NCBI GenBank assembly: GCA_015680685.1
Contig: MNCI01029653.1
Location: 1,565-21,698, forward strand
Direction: 5' to 3'
DNA from: Gnetum montanum
Lineage: Eukaryota > Streptophyta > Gnetopsida > Gnetales > Gnetaceae
DNA length: 20,134 bases
Both the position numbers and the translations under genes were made by a program. Of the stretch, positions 8,260-17,850 are shown piece after piece. A model generated the notes under the pieces. That model saw nothing but the letters and a program-made list of their open reading frames with translations, was not told the origin of the DNA and did no database searches. Numbering within the stretch: position 1 is the stretch's first letter; each line of letters starts with the position of its first letter.

Positions 8260-8900
8260 GCATAATCTGTTGCTAGTAGGATCAGCTATCAGCCACTGGG
8301 TACCCTCTTGGCTAGTGGATGCTGCGTATAGGCACTGTTAAACAGGTGATTCCTCGGTACACTGACTGCATGCTTGAATGGATATCTACTTAGCAGACCA
8401 TAACTGCTGCACATAGTTACACCCTGAGTCACTGTATGCGATGCATGGAATGTGCTTCTTCTCAATCTTCCTGAAAGGATTTTCCTTTGAAATTTCTAGG
8501 GATAGATCTCGGAGTCCTAGTCATGCATCCACCGTGCTTAGTCAGGCTCTTCCCATGATGATTGGAAAGTTCCCCTTACAGTTCTCCACATGGATAACTA
8601 AGAAATTAGTAGGATAGGACCACCCACAAATGGTGGTCACTATGTCCTCCACCAATCCCAAGGAAACAATGATGGACTAGTCTACTAACTTGAGCCGAAT
8701 GTTGCTCTTCTTTAGCAGGGGCAGGTTCCAGTTCTTGTACATATCATGAGAGATCAAATTGATCCCTAACCCCAAGTCCAGAAGAGCTTTGCATGGCTCA
8801 TTCCCTGCCACCTGAAGATAGATGAGGGGGCTTCTTGGATCAATCAATTTTTAGGGAAGATGACCTACCTTGATCCAGTCAATCACGGCATGTGTGAGCA
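8260..8900 (-). pseudogene. Element A aspartic protease and protease-RT linker (inactivated)
   Basis: Retroviral-type aspartic protease that would cut the gag-pol polyprotein. Seen: YLQVAGNEPCKALLDLGLG with the catalytic Asp in codon 8776-8778, in D-L-G form rather than D-T/S-G. The DLG form is usual in Athila/Tat proteases (DLGASVN). NLISHDMYK follows, and later IIMGRAWLST, the equivalent of the I-(I/L)-G-R flap/C-terminal motif. In-frame stops occur after LKLVD and within the linker. It is in phase with gag and RT. Confidence 0.82.
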
Positions 8901-11373
8901 TGACCGTCTAGACATTGGAGTGCGGTTGGCTTGGAGGCTACTCTGGCGGTGGAATAGTGGAGGTGCTTGTAGGTTCAAAGGCACTGGCCACAGGTGGGTG
9001 TGAGGGTATGTTCAAATTATTGGGCTAGAAAAAAGGATGTTTTCATGGCTTGGGTTCCGGTCCACTCAGCTGAGGTGCCGGTTGTAAGTTAATAGCCCTT
9101 GTAGTGTTTCGTTGCTTTGGTTGTGGCGGTATCTCTCCCTGCATCGGTGGGGTAGGTGACAGTTAAGTAGGATGTTGTGGAGGAGTGGCAGGAGAAGGTG
9201 ATGGAGGATAGAAGAGATGTGGGCTCTCCCCACTAGGTGATGGAGATTGAAGTCGAAAATACTCCAGGGGGTGGTAATGACTTTGAAAGGCTGCATGACT
9301 GGAAGAGTCCCATGGAGAGACCGGTTGCTGAATGTAGTACCCATAAGGATTTGGCTATTTGTAAGGGTACTACTACCTTGGAGGTGGCATCCCCCACGCT
9401 TATGGTTGCTGCCACTATTGGAAGTATTCATACAGTTGTGGTGGCACTCCACTTGGATAATATCCTTGCTGCTGCTGGTGGAACCGCCTAGAATTACCTT
9501 GTGGATAAGGTAACCTTCAGGGTGTTTTCCGTTGTACCAAGTGAGGGTTCAATGCATACACCCTAGATTCTTGAAGATGTGACACCACAGGACAGCATCC
9601 CTTAGGATGTTCATATTGGCATATGCCACATTCATCATCCTCCTCGGTGTCAGAGTCTGCAACCTGCTCTACTACAGCAACTTTGCCCTTACCCTTATAT
9701 TGGGCACATTCAGCTTCCTTCTTCCTACGTTGATCATAGTTATTACCTTGTTCTCTGGACTCCTCTACAATTTTCAACACACTTTGGATTCTTTCATCTA
9801 AAGAGTCCCACATCTTATCCACCTTTGCCGACATTGTAGATGCAAACTTTTGTAATGGCAAAGTCTTTCGATTCACCACTGCTTCCAGTGGTGATTCATC
9901 CTCCTCGTCACAAAATCAAACCTCCCTTTTTCTAAGGGAAGGATCTCGGTTGAATTCTTTTGCACTCTTCTTTTTCCTAAGTTCTCCTTCCTCCTTGGCC
10001 ACCTATTCAATGAGGTGCTGCAATTGATGGGTCCTTAGATCTGACAGTCGTCCCTGGGCATACACGCCAAGGGTCTTTCGTGTTTCAAAATGGAGCCCAT
10101 CAATGATGTGGTGAAGCTGTGCCCATTGGGAATAGCCATGACCAGGGCACCTATGCAACAATGAGTAGTACTTGCTCATGGCAGCATCCAAGGGTTCATG
10201 ATTTCCTTGTTTCCAGCCTTGGATTTACCATCTCAAATTCACCACTCTAGAGTACATTTGATACTTGTCATTGAAAATTTCAAGCATCGTACTCCATCTT
10301 CTGATTGATTCTGGCTCCAAGGACCGGTACCAACTTTCAGCCTCCTTGATGAACATGTGAGGAAACAGCTTTAGCTTCTACCAATTATTATCAATGTTCT
10401 ATAGGGTGCAGGCATCATGGAATTCCTGCAGGTGAGTCTGTGGATCACAATTGTATCCCCCTTCAAATCTAGGGATGTTGTTCATATCAACGTGCTTGAT
10501 CTGGCTATCCTTCATGTGCCTACTAGGGATTTGGACTACCTCAATTATTTGGAGCATGCTTCGAGTAGCCAATAGCGGCTCATCCGAATCATAGTCCTGC
10601 TAAGGATCATGATGTCTATGATGATTTCGGCTACCCCTCCTTTCATGCTGGCGAGCATCATGCGATTGGTCACGCATTTCCTCACGTTGCCCCTTGCGAC
10701 CCTTTTTACCACCATCCTTTCTCCCCTTCCTACCCCAGTTATGTTCAAAGCCTAAGCTGGATGAAGGTGTAGGAGAGCTAGAGGATGGAGAAGAAGGAGA
10801 GGTTTCAGCACCGCTCCGGTGTCGATCTCCCCCTCTACCCTGATGACGGCCTCGATCAGCCTACCCATCCTTGCTATGTAACCCTTCATCTCCTTGAGGA
10901 TCTTGGTCACTGAGAGGTTTGTTCTAAATGATGGACTGGAGGATCTGCTGCCCCAGGGGAAGTTCGGTCGAATGGGTATCATGAAAGATGGGATCCCCAT
11001 CGTCCTACAGCCCTTGTGAGAATAAGGGGTTACTGAATTATTTCCCCTTCTAATGTTCATATCTATCTACCTACTATTGATCTCGTGCTCATTGAGCCTC
11101 AGTGGGATGATAGTCCCGGTAGTCATGGTCCTCCATGACATACTCTGCTCCACGGTCCTAGATGCCTAATCTGCCCAAATTTTGATATAGCATCACAAGA
11201 GCTAATTATTTAGGCGGTAGCACGATGTTGCCCTCCATGTCCCGCCATCGTAGATACTCATCCTGATGTAGGATGAATGTGAAATCAAGGACATATTCAT
11301 CGGGGAGCATGTATACCACCCGACATTCTTGTGGCATCAGTGGGTTGGATACCTCTCTCCTGTGAGAAGACAT
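8901..11373 (-). pseudogene. Element A gag with Pro-rich linker to protease (inactivated)
   Basis: Gag forms the virus-like particle. The start at 11373 (MSSHRREV) is chosen because the second gag copy starts MSSSHRS at the matching place and both continue EYVLDFTFILHQDE. Then: RDYHPTEAQ; a Ser/Pro run near 10770-10800; a Lys/Arg/His-rich basic stretch; the gag core PRFEGGYNCDPQTHLQEF near residue 303, with KLFPHMFIKEAESWYRSL; LLHRCPGHG in Athila style; and a CCHC-like knuckle, C-x2-C-x3-H-x4-C, at 9592-9630. A Pro/Ser/Tyr-rich linker leads to protease. Stops include TAA at about 11206, TAG at 10600-10602 and several in the linker. There is no net frameshift over its length. Confidence 0.87.
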
Positions 11374-11520
11374 ATTGGACGTTAGATGGTCCATGTAATT
11401 GATGTACTTTACTACTAACTTTAATTTGCCTAGCGTGTGTAAATATTTCTATCCTGGGTCTGTTCCAATGACTTGAATGATAATTTCACTAAGGTAAGAT
11501 GACGCATGTAAGACTGACAA

Positions 11521-11538
11521 TCCCCGGCAATGATGCCA
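11521..11538 (-). other. Primer-binding site of element A (tRNA-Asp type)
   Basis: The plus strand reads TCCCCGGCAATGATGCCA, which matches the 3' end of plant tRNA-Asp(GTC) with CCA at 15 of 18 positions. It lies one base from the inner LTR end (TG at 11540 on the plus strand, CA on the minus). Athila-group elements are known to use tRNA-Asp. All three mismatches are C-to-T or G-to-A transitions, two of them at CpG. Confidence 0.85.
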
Positions 11539-11945
11539 ATGATGAACGGCTAGGTACTCCTATGCCCAACCATACAAATCACAAGCGTTCACACGCAACT
11601 CGGTCTAATTCTATAGATTGTAAGCACTTAACATACACTAGACTCTAACCAGTGAAACCTTGGGTTAGAACAGTCATTGTCTTCCTAATCTCACTTATGA
11701 TGTTCTGTTTACGATGGTTAAGTGAGATTAAGGCTAATGATTTTTATAGCTTTTTACTTATCTTTTGGCGGCTAATTAAGGTATGAAAAGTAAGGAATAA
11801 ACTATTATCTAATCTCTAATTATCCTAGCTTGTATTCTAACTATTCCTAGCATAAGTATCTGATCCCATCTTCTGNCATATTAAACTATTGAATGCATAA
11901 AATAGCTAAGTCCAAATGCTGCAAGGAATGCTTGAATAGTTCATC

Positions 11946-11951
11946 TTTATT
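11946..11951 (-). terminator. LTR A polyadenylation signal
   Basis: AATAAAGATGA on the minus strand, 177 nt downstream of the TATA box. The same string sits at the same distance in the three related LTRs. Confidence 0.65.
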
Positions 11952-12120
11952 TCTGTCATGCCAATATGCTAAGATACATCAATGCTTGAATAAAGAGCTG
12001 ATCGCTTTTCTTACACCTACTACGAGCACTTGGAAAATATTCTATCTCCTATGGGAACAAACTACAAGAGCTTCGCTACAACTAACTAAAAACGTGCCTA
12101 AAGGAGGTGGAAGGCCCTCT

Positions 12121-12128
12121 TATTTATA
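12121..12128 (-). promoter_or_regulatory. LTR A TATA box
   Basis: TATAAATA on the minus strand, followed by AGAGGGCC. Position and spacing to the AATAAA signal match LTRs B, S and C. Confidence 0.8.
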
Positions 12129-12160
12129 GGCCAAAATAGGCTCTGCGTAAAAGGGGCCAT

Positions 12161-12250
12161 GTTGATGCATGGAAGGCAACATCGACGAGGCCGCGTCGAC
12201 ATGACCGTGTATATGCTACCCCGTATACACAGCCTAGTCGATGCATCAAC
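12161..12250. repeat. Palindrome module in U3 of LTR A
   Basis: GTTGATGCAT (12161-12170) and ATGCATCAAC (12241-12250) form an exact 10-bp inverted pair flanking GTCGAC (12195-12200), GTGTATAT and GTATAC (12223-12228). It occupies the place of the GATATC arrays in LTRs B, S and C, but with different hexamers. Confidence 0.75.
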
Positions 12251-12267
12251 TTAATGACACTTCATCA

Positions 12268-12988
12268 ACGACTATCCCAACGGTCACTTATGTTATTTTG
12301 GTCCCATCAGTCACCTTCGTCATGGTTATTTCTTCTATGACCATGATCTAAACTAGATGAAGAAAAAGATGATGATGATGAAGGGGAAGAAGAAGGTTAA
12401 CTTTCTTCACACTAACACTTATCATCCTTCCTTTGATGCTTGCAACCATGATTGCAATCATGATCTCCTTTTTCCCCCTTTTCTTGACTTGCTTCTCTAG
12501 ATCCATTTTTTTTCATTGGATCCATTTTGACTAGAACCTAGATTATGGATTGTAGATTGTACATTCTAGTTGAGGGCTCCCTAAAAAAAGTTAAAGAGAG
12601 AAGAATCACTAAAGAAATGGTCATATTCATCAATTGGGCCAAGAAAAGGTGGAAAGGTGATTGACCCCTTGCCCTTCATAAGCTCATGTTGGTGCTCCAA
12701 CTACCGATCCTTTAATCTTTGTGCTTCAGTGGGATGATAATCCCTTAAGTCAAGATCTCGCATCTCGTATTCTCCATGAAGATGTTGAAGCCCGTGTTGT
12801 GTGAGCATTAGCTAGAGCATTGCTAGAACAAATTGATTAGGTGGTAACATAATGTTGCCTTCCATATCTCACCACCGCATCAGTTCATCTTGATGTAAGA
12901 TGAAGGTAAAGTCTAGTACATACTCTGGGTATTGTTGAGGCATTTGAACTACCCTGGGTGGAGATGGGCTCCTATGAGAAGAAGACAT
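12268..12988 (-). pseudogene. Element B gag, 5' part, truncated by element A
   Basis: ATG at 12988-12986 opens MSSSHRSPSPPRVV, then EYVLDFTFILHQDELMRW and TGA at 12871-12869 where A has an Arg codon. DMEGNIMLPPNQFVLAML follows, then RDYHPTEAQRLKDR and ITFPPFLGPIDEYDHFF, ending in a Ser-rich run (about 12360-12400) like that of gag A. The homology to gag A stops where the outer end of LTR A begins, so the remainder of gag B is missing here. This is best read as element A inserted into element B. The continuation of B is not visible in the window. Confidence 0.8.
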
Positions 12989-13132
12989 TTTGTGTTAATA
13001 AATAGTGTGCAATTGAAGTTTAATTTAATGATAATAATAATAATTTTTGTTTTTGTAGGATTTGACTCTTAGGGTTCGAACAATGAAGTTACTAAATTTC
13101 ACTAGGCTTAAATAGCGCATGAAGAACTACAG

Positions 13133-13150
13133 TCCCCAGCAATAGCACCA
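13133..13150 (-). other. Primer-binding site of element B (tRNA-Asp type)
   Basis: The plus strand reads TCCCCAGCAATAGCACCA, 14 of 18 matches to the 3' end of tRNA-Asp. All four mismatches are transitions at CpG positions of the expected sequence. It is one base from the inner end of LTR B (TG at 13152). Confidence 0.8.
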
Positions 13151-13730
13151 ATGATGAGCGACAAGGTACCCCTACGCCCAACCATATGAATCACATGCAT
13201 TCATGTGCAATCTAGTAGAATTCCGTAGACTATAGTTACTAAGTATACTAGAGCTAAGCAGTGTGTGCATGTTGTTCATTCATTGTCTTCCCAGTCCCAC
13301 TTATGGAATGCAATTGTATGATTAAGTGTGACTAAGGTGTATGATTTTTATTGTTTTATGTTTTTATGGAATTACTCACCTAGAAAAAGAATAAAAGTCA
13401 GAGTGATAAAAATAAAAGTGATTAATTGCTAAAGAAACTATAATATAATCTATCTTAACACAAGTAACCATTCCAACTTTCCGAACACATCCCGAACTTC
13501 GTGCAAACACTACTAGGCTATCAAACGCTAATCATTTCTGAGCTACCAAGTGTCACACATATGCTCAAAGGGGTCATGCTTGTGTAATTTAATGATTTGC
13601 TTAATTGATCAAAACTAATTGCTACATTGCTACATAAGTAACATTAATGTAAGTTGCACAAAATAACAATATGTAAATGCATAAGAAAGAAAATCTCAAG
13701 TGCTACAAGGAATGGATCAAAGAGCTCATC

Positions 13731-13736
13731 TTTATT
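13731..13736 (-). terminator. LTR B polyadenylation signal
   Basis: AATAAAGATGA on the minus strand, 180 nt downstream of the TATA box. Confidence 0.65.
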
Positions 13737-13908
13737 GCCAACACAATGTTGTACTCAAGTACATCAATGCTTGAATAATGATCCATTCACACTTAGACCT
13801 CCTACTGTGGGCACTTGGAAAATATTATAACTTTCAAATGGACAAACTGCAAGAGTTTTTCTACTTGACTACTAAAAATTTTTTCCCCAATTGTGCACCT
13901 GGGCACTG

Positions 13909-13916
13909 TATTTATA
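13909..13916 (-). promoter_or_regulatory. LTR B TATA box
   Basis: TATAAATA on the minus strand, 20 bp downstream of the palindrome array. Confidence 0.8.
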
Positions 13917-13935
13917 GACCTAGGAGTAACCCTAC

Positions 13936-14020
13936 AATATCGAATGTACGATATCGCATCTTGGGCCACGATATCACATACCTGATATTGTGTACCCGAT
14001 ATCATGGCCACCCCAATATT
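13936..14020. repeat. GATATC palindrome array in U3 of LTR B
   Basis: (G/A)ATAT(C/T) hexamers at 13936, 13950, 13970, 13984, 13998 and 14015; three are perfect GATATC. Spacings are 14, 20, 14, 14 and 17. The motif is often flanked by CG or CA. Confidence 0.88.
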
Positions 14021-14169
14021 ACAGTGATGAAAAACATGATTTATCAACTACTTTGATAGTGAAAATTAATGCACAACACTTTCACAATACCCAAGAGAAT
14101 GAAGTCTTCTTATAGTCTCAGAGTTTCAGAAATCACCTTGAAATTCATACAACTATCTTATGACTAGTG

Positions 14170-14325
14170 TAGATGTCTCCTTTGAGATTGGGATATGTCT
14201 CTAAAATTGACTTCAATTCTAGGGAGATGTCTCTTCCAAAAATGGGATGTTTGTATGGAGATGTCTTCTCTGCATGTACTCTACTTCAACCAATACATCT
14301 TCTACTTCTGGAAGACGTCTTCTCT
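14170..14325. repeat. Degenerate GATGTCT-type repeats
   Basis: AGATGTCTCC, ATATGTCTCT, AGATGTCTCT, GATGTTTG, AGATGTCTTCTC and GACGTCTTCTC recur at irregular intervals. Probably an old tandem array that has decayed. Confidence 0.55.
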
Positions 14326-14415
14326 ACTTTTGAACTTTGATTCCTTAGGCTTCCTCTAGCTAATTTAGGTTCTTCTTGATTACTAATGCATCTTCATTTT
14401 TCTTGTAGTCTACAT

Positions 14416-14517
14416 ACTTGTCCATGCTTCCTTTATTCCTTGTAGTCTTCACTTAGATATCTTCTTACTTATCCATGCTCCCTTTAGTCCTTGTAGTCGC
14501 TACTTTGAGATCTCCTT
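14416..14517. repeat. 51-bp tandem duplication
   Basis: Units starting ACTTGTCCATGCTTCC (14416) and ACTTATCCATGCTCCC (14467) both continue into CTTT(A)-TCCTTGTAGTC. A third, partial CTTGTAGTCTAC precedes them at about 14402. Confidence 0.8.
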
Positions 14518-15180
14518 AAAGATGTAATTCTTTGAGCTCTTCTTCATCCCTTCAAAAACATCACATTCAACAACATTCTATGTTCTCTATTTTCCTTAAG
14601 GTTTTGACATATCAAAAGGTCAACAAAATGCAATAAGTTTCTTTAAGATTACATCCTTTTTCATTTTCTCTTCATCCTTTCCCAACTCGTTGGACAGCAA
14701 GATCAAATGTTACTTTTGCTTTTCATGTAAAAGAACTATTGTGCTACCATGATATGGATATTCTTATAATATGGATAGAATGGGAAAATTTCATGAGCTC
14801 ACTACCTAGTGCCATAGGAAAACTAATGACTTATTAGTAGATATTATAGTCCAAGGATAAAATTAGCTTTAGTAAGGAACTTTAATACTAATAGCTACAT
14901 TCAATCATTATCAAATTTTGCAATAGACATGAAATAAAATCAAAGATTATTATTAAACCAAATGAAAGTAACAATAAAAGTGAAACTAAAAGAAAAAAAG
15001 TAAAATGTAAAAAGTAAAAAAGGAAAATACATAGAATAAACATAAAATACAAAGAAAATGAAAATTTTATAAATAACAATGTAAAAGAAATGAACAAAAA
15101 AGAAAAATGTTTCATCCTTGTTAAGATGTTAGGGTAGATAGTCATCATCCCCACAACTAAGTTGAAAGGAGGAGATTGAA

Positions 15181-16229
15181 AAAATAAAGCAAGCTTGTTC
15201 TTGATTTCAGGTATTAGAGTTGAGGTTGGTTATTTGGAAGTTTGTGAAAGGTTTTCATTATTGAATATTGACCAACATGTGCTTCTGCGGCTTGTTGGAT
15301 GGTAAATTTTTAGAGCCCTAGAAGAAAAAGCTAAGTGTATAATATATGATCCTTCCCATAATATCTAAAACTTGGCTTGTTGTGGCACATGCATGGGATT
15401 CTAATAGAGAAGCTTATCTCCTAGTTTAAATTCAACTTTTTTTATTTAGGCATCATGCCATTATTTTTTTATGCCTTATACACTTCATTTATCATAAGAG
15501 CTACTCTAGAATGTCATGAGTCTTTCATGAAAAGGTTTAAGTTAAGCAAACATGTGGTTATGAGTGTATAAGTTCAATTTAAATTAGAAGAGTGGATAAA
15601 TTTCTATATACTAACTCATAGGGAGAATACCCTATAGGAAATTTTCATGTTAAGTGATATGCCTAGCAAACATTGTTAATTTTGGTACTCTAGTATTTTC
15701 TATATCTACTAATGATGTGTATTAGAATTCAAGTAATCTCCCTTGTGGTTACTTCAACTTGATCATTGGCTTTAGGAAGGGAGTGTGTTATAAGTCTATG
15801 GTGCACCCCTAAGTACTACATAACTTAAGAAAGGTAGTTCTTGTGAATGTGTTCCATTATTAAAAATTAGTGCTCTAAGCACACCAAATCTATTTACCAC
15901 CTGTTGATGAAAAAATTGAGCCACAATAGTAGAAGTACAGTCAAGAATGATTGTAGCTTTAGCCCATTATATATGGTAGTCAATAGCAATAATGATATAA
16001 CACTTCCCATTGAACATGGGAGTGATGGATCTCATGAAGTCAATTCCCAAAAATTCAAAAGGCTATAGTGGTTAAATCCACTATTAGGATTATTTTATCC
16101 TCATTTTCATTCCTCCTTCTTGTTAAAATATTTACCATGAGTAGGTGAAGTGGTGGATATTTCTAAAGATTGTTGGTCAAAAATACCTTGCCATTAGGAT
16201 CTTTGTGATCATTCTCCTTCCTACATAGT
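15181..16229 (-). pseudogene. pol2 integrase, core and C-terminal part (inactivated)
   Basis: The second pol copy, colinear with the integrase of element A but AT-richer and with more stops. Minus strand: the GIDFM-type first catalytic Asp is kept (codon 16039-16041). The second is Asn (AAT at 15859-15861, in FNNGTH), exactly 60 codons on as in A. The Glu-containing stretch follows at 15753-15755 but two nucleotides out of phase, so there is a frameshift between. The C-terminal VN-Q-KPF equivalent survives near 15240-15275 with stops. The start of the domain is cut at 16229 by the insertion of LTR S inside the N-terminal zinc-binding region. Clearly dead. Confidence 0.85.
16225..16229. repeat. 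Target-site duplication of LTR S, left copy
   Basis: ATAGT directly before LTR S. Element A has a single CATAGTGG at the matching place (near 6340). Confidence 0.88.
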
Positions 16230-16255
16230 TAATGAAGTGTATTTTGTCTTGCTCC

Positions 16256-16330
16256 AATATCATATATCTGATATCAAAGCCCTGATATCAAATACTTGAT
16301 ATCAGGTGCTCAAAGGTGATGTCAGATATC
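16256..16330. repeat. GATATC palindrome array in U3 of LTR S
   Basis: AATATC at 16256, then GATATC at 16270, 16284, 16298 and 16325. The first four are exactly 14 bp apart, the most regular of the arrays. Confidence 0.92.
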
Positions 16331-16355
16331 CAATGCCGCAAGATGTATGCCGACC

Positions 16356-16363
16356 TATAAATT
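16356..16363 (+). promoter_or_regulatory. LTR S TATA box
   Basis: TATAAATT, 26 bp downstream of the last GATATC. Confidence 0.78.
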
Positions 16364-16525
16364 TAGCACTTAGGCTCATGGTTTGGGGGAATCATAATCA
16401 TAGCATAGCAGATATCTTGTAGTTTTTCTTCCCTGGAGTTTTCCAAAGTGCCCATAGTAGGAGTCATTGAGTGTATGGATCTTTATTCAAGCATTGTTGT
16501 ACTTGACCACGGTAGTGTGTGCGGC

Positions 16526-16531
16526 AATAAA
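16526..16531 (+). terminator. LTR S polyadenylation signal
   Basis: AATAAAGATGA, 170 nt after the TATA box. Confidence 0.65.
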
Positions 16532-17117
16532 GATGAGCTTTCTACCAAACCTTGCAACACTTTAGCTAGATTAAATATTTTATTTATACATTAAATGTTT
16601 CATGCAATTTCCTTTAATGTTTTCAATAATTAAGTTAATTAAGGAATTAAGCTACCTAGGTTAAATAGCAATTAATTAAGCACATAAGTACAACCACTTC
16701 AGGCATGTGCATGATGCTTGGTAATCCCAGTAACGCTTAATGTTTAGTAACCCAGCAGCATTATACGTGTTCAGGATGCATATAGAAAGTGGGACTAGAT
16801 ACTTTTGTTATAAATAATTAGTCCTTGGTTAGTTAGATTAAATTAGTAATTAAATTACTCCATTCCCTTCATCCTTTATTTTAAGCACTCAAAATATAAA
16901 ACATAAAAAATAATAAAAATCATATGCCTCGATTACACTTAACCATACCTTAGTATATCACAAGTGTAATTAGGAAGACAACAAATGACTATTAGGGCAA
17001 GTTCACTTTCTAGAGACTAGTGTACTGGAAGACATAGAATCTATGAAATTCAATTGGATCGCGCATGAACGCTTAGTGATTCATATGGTTGAGCATAGGG
17101 GTATTCACCACCCATCA

Positions 17118-17122
17118 ATAGT
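17118..17122. repeat. Target-site duplication of LTR S, right copy
   Basis: ATAGT directly after the terminal CATCA of LTR S, identical to the left copy. Confidence 0.88.
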
Positions 17123-17850
17123 GGTACCCACAAGAACCTTCATGAGCATCTTAGAGAACTTTTAGTTTATCTATATTAGGTACAAGCCATCATACCAGGT
17201 AGTCGACACAAACCTTGTATAGATTACCCTTTATCTCAATGTAGTTCTTGACTTGGTGGAGAAACTACTATTTCCTCCTATGGTTCCATTTAGCAGGAGT
17301 TCTTATGTGACTATGTATGGGAGGAATTCATCATGCCAATTTATGACCCTTAGTGTGTGAACTTCCTTTATCTTAGTAAAGAGAAGCTTTTCCAAAAGGT
17401 AATTAGACAAGTGCTCCTTATCATCATCATTATCCTATCTTAACCAAGATAGATGATCTACAACTACATTTTTGGTTTTCTTTATGTCTGCCATTATTAG
17501 ATCAAACTCCTATAAAATTACCAACCACCATATAACTTCGGGGATCACCACTAGCCCATTCTTTGGGAAGTGAATTACATTGTGATTGTGTGTACAAAAA
17601 TTCAATATCCAACCACATAGTGCCTGAATTCTTCTAGAGCATATACCACCATCAAGAGTTCCTTTTCTATCGTGATGTAATTAAGTTGTGTACCCACAAT
17701 GATTTTTCTTACATAGTTGATGTAATATAAACATTTTTTATCATCAATGTATGTAAGCATTGCTTCCAATGCATAGTTGGATGTGTTTATCATGATGTGA
17801 AAGGTTTTGGACTAATCAAAAGGGCATAGAATTGGTGTTTCTTTGAGCTT
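17118..17850 (-). pseudogene. pol2 RNase H and integrase N-terminus (inactivated)
   Basis: Minus strand: NTSNYALEAMLT is the start of RNase H with Asn (codon 17785-17787) in place of the first catalytic Asp seen in element A. Then TQLNYITIEKELLMVVYALEEF with the catalytic Glu. The open part (17602-17793) ends soon after, and stops interrupt the rest. The stretch reaches the integrase zinc-binding start (AHEGSCGYHY) next to the LTR S insertion. It is in phase with the RT FMDE box 450 nt upstream, so this copy keeps the frame that element A lost. Confidence 0.84.

Larger units (their letters stand above)
4860..12267 (-). mobile_element. Element A: decayed Athila-like Ty3/gypsy retrotransposon (5' LTR to post-pol region)
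   Basis: Order on the minus strand: 5' LTR (12267 to 11540), PBS (11538 to 11521), gag, protease, RT, RNase H, integrase and a non-coding tail. This domain order defines Ty3/gypsy. The PBS type, single gag-pol frame, DLG-type protease site and integrase tail without a chromodomain point to the Tat/Athila branch, closest to Athila. Codon-phase checks at gag (11373, 10467, 10191, 9879), protease (8778) and RT (8259, 7443, 7305) all agree, so there is no net frameshift over about 4 kb despite scattered stops. One net 17-nt deletion follows. The outer LTR flank begins ACGAC at 12268. The 3' LTR was not found, so the left limit given is only the last homologous block. Confidence 0.85.
11540..12267 (-). 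mobile_element. LTR A, 5' LTR of element A (728 bp)
   Basis: Minus-strand ends are TGATGAAGTGTC at 12267 and TCATCA at 11540, directly followed by the PBS. It aligns with LTR S (which starts TAATGAAGTGT) and LTR B along its length. Shared blocks include a TATA box, a GAGCACTTGGAAAATATT-type block and TCATCTTTATT. It is shorter than B and S (895 and 888 bp). Contains an N at 11876. No target duplication partner was found for the ACGAC flank. Confidence 0.88.
13152..14046 (-). mobile_element. LTR B (895 bp)
   Basis: The plus strand begins TGATGAGCGACAAGGTACC next to the PBS, matching LTR A (TGATGAACGGCTAGGTACT), and ends TTATCA at 14046. On the minus strand the outer end TGATAAATCATG matches TGATGAGACGTG of LTR C. 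It is the 5' LTR of gag B by its PBS. It also stands where the 3' LTR of the upstream pol2 region would be. Flank at 14047: ACTAC. Confidence 0.85.
14047..15180 (-). other. Non-coding region 3' of the second pol copy
   Basis: From 14770 to 15180 it is colinear with the region after pol in element A (4860-5210), including a long A-rich (plus) tract at about 14930-15110. From 14047 to 14700 it is pyrimidine-rich on the plus strand and holds degenerate repeats. The minus-strand frame at 14888-15154 is a Phe/Leu/Ser-rich translation of the T-rich tract and is not supported as a gene. Confidence 0.6.
16230..17117 (+). mobile_element. Solo LTR S (888 bp), inserted in pol2 in opposite orientation
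   Basis: Starts TAATGAAGTGT (a TG to TA change relative to LTR A's TGATGAAGTGT) and ends ACCCATCA at 17117. Both ends are flanked by ATAGT, the 5-bp duplication typical of LTR retrotransposon insertion. Homology to element A integrase stops on one side and resumes on the other without loss. There is no PBS or internal sequence, so a complete element was probably reduced to one LTR by recombination. Contains the palindrome array, TATA box and AATAAA signal of the family. Confidence 0.92.

Noticed and set aside
9066-9452. 128-codon minus-strand frame and two plus-strand frames in 9237-9513
   Set aside because: Out of phase with the gag-protease frame, which reads a Pro/Ser/Tyr-rich linker here with a few stops.
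10545-11060. Minus-strand frames of 67 and 102 codons
   Set aside because: Out of phase with the gag frame fixed by the start at 11373 and the core motif at 10467.
13072-13083. tRNA B-box-like GGTTCGAAC (possible tRNA or SINE)
   Set aside because: No A-box or cloverleaf around it; it lies in the leader between the PBS and gag of element B.
14888-15154. 88-codon hydrophobic minus-strand frame as a membrane protein gene
   Set aside because: Explained by the T-rich tract; kept only as a low-interest env-position note.
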